Origin: Rickettsiales bacterium
Lineage (GTDB): Bacteria > Pseudomonadota > Alphaproteobacteria > Rickettsiales > UBA1997
Length of the DNA: 8,403 nt
NCBI GenBank assembly: GCA_947441695.1
Contig: CANEUK010000057.1
Span: 1 to 8,403 of the forward strand
Direction: 5' to 3'
Shown here: piece by piece, positions 6,463 through 8,403 of the stretch
Layout: the number at the start of each line of letters is the position of its first letter
Position numbering within the stretch: the stretch's first letter is position 1
The notes under the pieces: model-generated
Database searches by the model: none
The model's input: only the letters and a program-made list of their open reading frames with translations
Told to the model about the DNA's origin: nothing
Translations under genes and position numbers: made by a program

Positions 6463-7614
6463 ATGAAAAAAACCCTGACCTTCTTGTTTTTTGTTTTCTT
6501 TTCTGCTTCGGCAAAATCTGCCAATATTTACAAACTAGATTCTAATCACTCTTCAGTTACTTGGAGCGCCAGTCATTTTGGATTTTCCGAAGTTTCGGGA
6601 AAATTTACCGATCTTGAAGGCGAGATAATAATAGACGAAGAAAATCTCCAGAAAAGCTCGGTTGAAGTTTTGATTAAAACCAACTCAATTTCTACGGGCA
6701 TTAGAAAGTTTGATGATCATTTAAAAGGTAGCGATTTTTTTGATGTAGAAAAATTTCCAACTGCAAAATTTGTTAGCTTTGCGATAGTAGAAAATGGTAA
6801 AAATAGCGCCAAAATCAAAGGTAATCTAACTTTGCTTGGTATAACCAAAGCGGTAGATTTGGATGTCAAACTAAATAAAGTTGACTTAAATCCGATTAAT
6901 CAAAAAAAAACTGCTGGACTTTCTGCGAGCACTATTTTGAAGCGTTCCGACTTTGGCATGAACTTTGGAATTCCAGGAATTTCGGATAAAATTAAAATCA
7001 AAATTGAAGTTGAAGGAAACTTGTTATCGCCAATTAACAGCGTTGAAAATATTGGCAAAGTTCCAAATTCTTACGAAGAAAATTCAACTACGCCAAAGAT
7101 TACGGAATGGAAAATTATTCCAGAAAAAAGTTTGCTCGAATTTAAGGTAAATCAAGATAATTCAAGCGTTCACGGCTCTTTTAAAAGATTTAACGGTAAA
7201 ATTTATTTTGATAAAAATCAGTTAAACAAAAGCAAAATCGCGATTGATATCGACACTTCTTCGGTTGTCACTTCTTTTGCGGAATCTTTAGAGATATTAA
7301 AAAGTAAATCTTGGCTTTCGGTTGAAAATTTTCCAAACGCAAGTTTTGAGGCAGAAAAATTCACCGCTATTTCTGGAGGAAAATCGTTTCGCGCCGATGG
7401 AAAATTAACAATTAAAGGCAAATCAACTCCATTATCTTTAGAATTTGTTTTAGAAGAATATTCAGCCAACAACGCCAAGGCTGTTGGAAAAGCTAAAATC
7501 AAGCGCAGCAGTTTTGAAATTGGTGATCGCGATCCTAAAAAAGCTAATGACTTGAAAGACGAAGTTGAAATTAATTTTGTTGTTAGTGCAAAGAAAAATG
7601 CCAAAACTGATTGA
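6463..7614 (+). CDS. Exported protein with two tandem YceI domains
   Basis: 383 residues starting at a clear signal peptide: MKK, a hydrophobic stretch of about residues 5-13, and an A-x-A cleavage motif at 15-17. Domain 1 (about 22-188) opens YKLDSNHSSVTWSASHFGFS and has VSGKFTDLEG, KGSDFFDVEKFPTAKF and IKGNLTLLGITK. Domain 2 (about 214-375) opens EWKIIPEKSLLEFKV and has VHGSFKRFNGKIYFD, LSVENFPNASFEAEKF and GKLTIKGKSTPLSLEF. A Ser/Asn/Glu-rich linker joins them. YceI proteins are periplasmic or extracytoplasmic lipocalin-like barrels that bind isoprenoid-type lipids such as polyprenyl-quinone relatives; typical members have one domain of about 170-190 residues. The two domains differ strongly, so any duplication is old. 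In-frame codons back to 6397 precede the signal peptide and are not used. No strong Shine-Dalgarno sequence is visible. The physiological ligand cannot be told from sequence. Confidence 0.9.
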   Translation: MKKTLTFLFFVFFSASAKSANIYKLDSNHSSVTWSASHFGFSEVSGKFTDLEGEIIIDEENLQKSSVEVLIKTNSISTGIRKFDDHLKGSDFFDVEKFPTAKFVSFAIVENGKNSAKIKGNLTLLGITKAVDLDVKLNKVDLNPINQKKTAGLSASTILKRSDFGMNFGIPGISDKIKIKIEVEGNLLSPINSVENIGKVPNSYEENSTTPKITEWKIIPEKSLLEFKVNQDNSSVHGSFKRFNGKIYFDKNQLNKSKIAIDIDTSSVVTSFAESLEILKSKSWLSVENFPNASFEAEKFTAISGGKSFRADGKLTIKGKSTPLSLEFVLEEYSANNAKAVGKAKIKRSSFEIGDRDPKKANDLKDEVEINFVVSAKKNAKTD

Positions 7615-7702
7615 AAATCTATACCAAAACTCAATTGAAGAAGCCGATTTTCATAAAAACCAAAAATCTATTGCAGATGCGCTGATTTACTCGTTTGCGT
7701 AA
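7598..7702 (+). CDS. Possible 34-residue small protein encoded by repeat copy 2 (unrecognised)
   Basis: An ATG at 7598, inside the end of the YceI gene in another frame, opens a 34-codon ORF ending TAA at 7700-7702. It starts MPKLIENLYQNSIEEADFH and closes with IADALIYSFA. The segment from LYQNSIEE to QKSIADA recurs, frameshifted, at 6207-6270, and one difference between copies (GCA/GCG) is synonymous. This suggests descent from a coding sequence. It overlaps the YceI stop by 17 nt. No signal peptide, metal ligands or known family is recognised. It could equally be a gene fragment carried by the repeat. Confidence 0.3.
   Translation: MPKLIENLYQNSIEEADFHKNQKSIADALIYSFA
7613..7693 (+). repeat. 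Dispersed direct repeat of about 80 bp, copy 2 (starting in the YceI stop codon)
   Basis: About 85% identical to 6199-6282. Homology starts at the G of the TGA stop codon (7612-7614) of the YceI gene, so both copies abut the 3' end of a gene in the same orientation. This copy keeps an open frame through its whole length. After it the two spacers share only a short CGTAAG and then diverge. Confidence 0.8.
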
Positions 7703-7881
7703 GAGTCTTAATTAAAATTAGTTTTTACTTTTAATTGCTTGTCTTTGTTTGACGAAATGCGGTTTTATGGTTAAGAAAAATTTTGACTTTTAAAAAAAGA
7801 AACGAATTTTGAACCACAAATATTACTTCTCTGATTATCTTCGTTTTTGCGTTTGCTAAAATCACCTTCAATTAAAAATAA
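7703..7881. other. Non-coding spacer between the YceI region and the TAXI gene
   Basis: AT-rich sequence without a plausible gene on either strand. It contains an all-A/T inverted repeat (AATTAAAA at 7710-7717 with TTTTAATT at 7729-7736, 11-nt loop), too weak to call a terminator, followed downstream by the candidate promoter of the TAXI gene. No tRNA or recognisable RNA structure was seen. Confidence 0.6.
7809..7862 (+). promoter_or_regulatory. Candidate promoter region for the TAXI solute-binding protein gene
   Basis: Two alternatives overlap. One is TTGAAC (7809-7814) with GATTAT (7833-7838), 18-nt spacing, four of six matches each. The other is an extended -10, TGC followed by TAAAAT (7854-7862), five of six in the hexamer but without a good -35. 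The second would give a 5' leader of only about 12-15 nt before the ATG at 7882, and no Shine-Dalgarno sequence is visible there. Confidence 0.3.
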
Positions 7882-8403
7882 ATGAAAAAAGTAATCTTAT
7901 CACTAATGGCGATAGCCTCTTTATCAACCTTTGTTAGCGAATCATTTGCTGCAACCAAATATATTTCAATTGGCACTGGTGCTATTACCGGAGTTTACTA
8001 TCCGGCTGGAGGAGCAATTTGTCGACTTCTAAACCGAGGAAGAAAAGAACACGGAATAAGATGTTCGGTTGAATCAACCGGAGGTTCGGTTTCAAACTTA
8101 AACGCTATTCGCAACGGAGCTGTTGATTTTGGAATAGTGCAATCTGACTGGCAATATCACGCTTATAATGGAACTGGTTTTTTCGCTGATCAAAAGCCAT
8201 TCAAAGAACTAAGATCGGTTTTTTCGCTTTACACCGAAACCTTCACAATGGCAGTTTTAGAAAAATCAGACATCAAAAAGTTCGATGATGTAGTTGATAA
8301 AAGAATAAACTTTGGCCCCCAAGGTTCTGGAATGTATGCAACCATGGAAGTTTTAATGTCGATAAAAGGTTGGACTAGACAAAATTTTTCAGCGGTTACT
8401 TAC
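7882..8403 (+). CDS. TAXI-family TRAP transporter solute-binding protein (3'-truncated by window edge)
   Basis: 174 codons are open to the last base of the window with no stop; the family is usually about 320 residues, so roughly half is present. A signal peptide (MKK, hydrophobic core, S-F-A cleavage after about residue 23) sends it to the periplasm. The mature part begins KYISIGTGAITGVYYPAGG and continues with ESTGGSVSNLNAIRNGAVDFGIVQ and an NFGPQGSGMYATMEVL segment, the recognisable TAXI ligand-binding core. These proteins capture small, often carboxylate, substrates and pass them to a TRAP membrane permease. The permease gene might lie downstream of the window but is not seen. The specific substrate cannot be inferred. 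The ATG at 7882 is chosen because it directly opens the signal peptide. Confidence 0.92.
   Translation, partial: MKKVILSLMAIASLSTFVSESFAATKYISIGTGAITGVYYPAGGAICRLLNRGRKEHGIRCSVESTGGSVSNLNAIRNGAVDFGIVQSDWQYHAYNGTGFFADQKPFKELRSVFSLYTETFTMAVLEKSDIKKFDDVVDKRINFGPQGSGMYATMEVLMSIKGWTRQNFSAVTY

Noticed and set aside
6965..7150. Plus-strand 61-codon frame inside the YceI gene
   Set aside because: Out-of-frame Lys/Leu-rich translation of the linker region with no independent support.
7218..7634. Minus-strand 138-codon frame opposite the YceI gene
   Set aside because: It is antisense to conserved YceI domain 2, with no recognisable protein features or promoter; treated as a shadow.
7710..7736. Terminator from AATTAAAA/TTTTAATT
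   Set aside because: The stem has only A-T pairs and would be too weak; such repeats occur by chance in AT-rich spacers.

Overview
The window is AT-rich (by eye roughly one third G+C), uses the standard code with TGA as stop, and is densely coded on the + strand only. A Sec-exported YceI-family protein and a TAXI-type TRAP solute-binding protein point to a Gram-negative bacterium, probably a proteobacterium. An AT-rich alphaproteobacterium would fit, but that placement is a low-confidence inference.

Positions 1-6198 hold a type I restriction-modification operon with overlapping genes: hsdM (5' end cut by the window edge), a small HEPN-type protein of the HI0074 family, hsdS, and hsdR. The junctions are ATGA, ATGA and TGATG. 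The HEPN protein carries an R-x4-H-x-Y motif, as in HepT-type RNase toxins. Its expected partner, a minimal nucleotidyltransferase (MNT) of the HI0073 type, is not a separate gene. It forms the N-terminal ~120 residues of the HsdS polypeptide, upstream of two target-recognition domains. The toxin's putative partner is therefore physically part of the specificity subunit. The MNT domain has a degenerate 12-nt tandem repeat inserted in it and an Asn where the family normally has its third catalytic Asp.

Positions 6199-6462 and 7615-7881 are intergenic. Each begins with one copy of a related element of about 80 bp (about 85% identical). Both copies start at the stop codon of the upstream gene (hsdR and the YceI gene). 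The second copy is readable as a 34-codon ORF; the first carries a frameshift in the same reading frame. The first spacer also has a 7-bp inverted repeat overlapping the -35 box of a good candidate promoter for the YceI gene.

Positions 6463-7614 encode an exported protein with two tandem YceI domains. From 7882 to the window end runs the start of a TAXI-family TRAP transporter solute-binding protein with a signal peptide; it has no stop codon in the window.

Main interpretation: the operon is probably a restriction system combined with a HEPN/MNT toxin-antitoxin pair. Because the antitoxin-like domain is fused to HsdS, toxin control may depend on the presence of an intact specificity subunit. 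This linkage is an inference from gene structure; the fusion itself is directly visible in the sequence.
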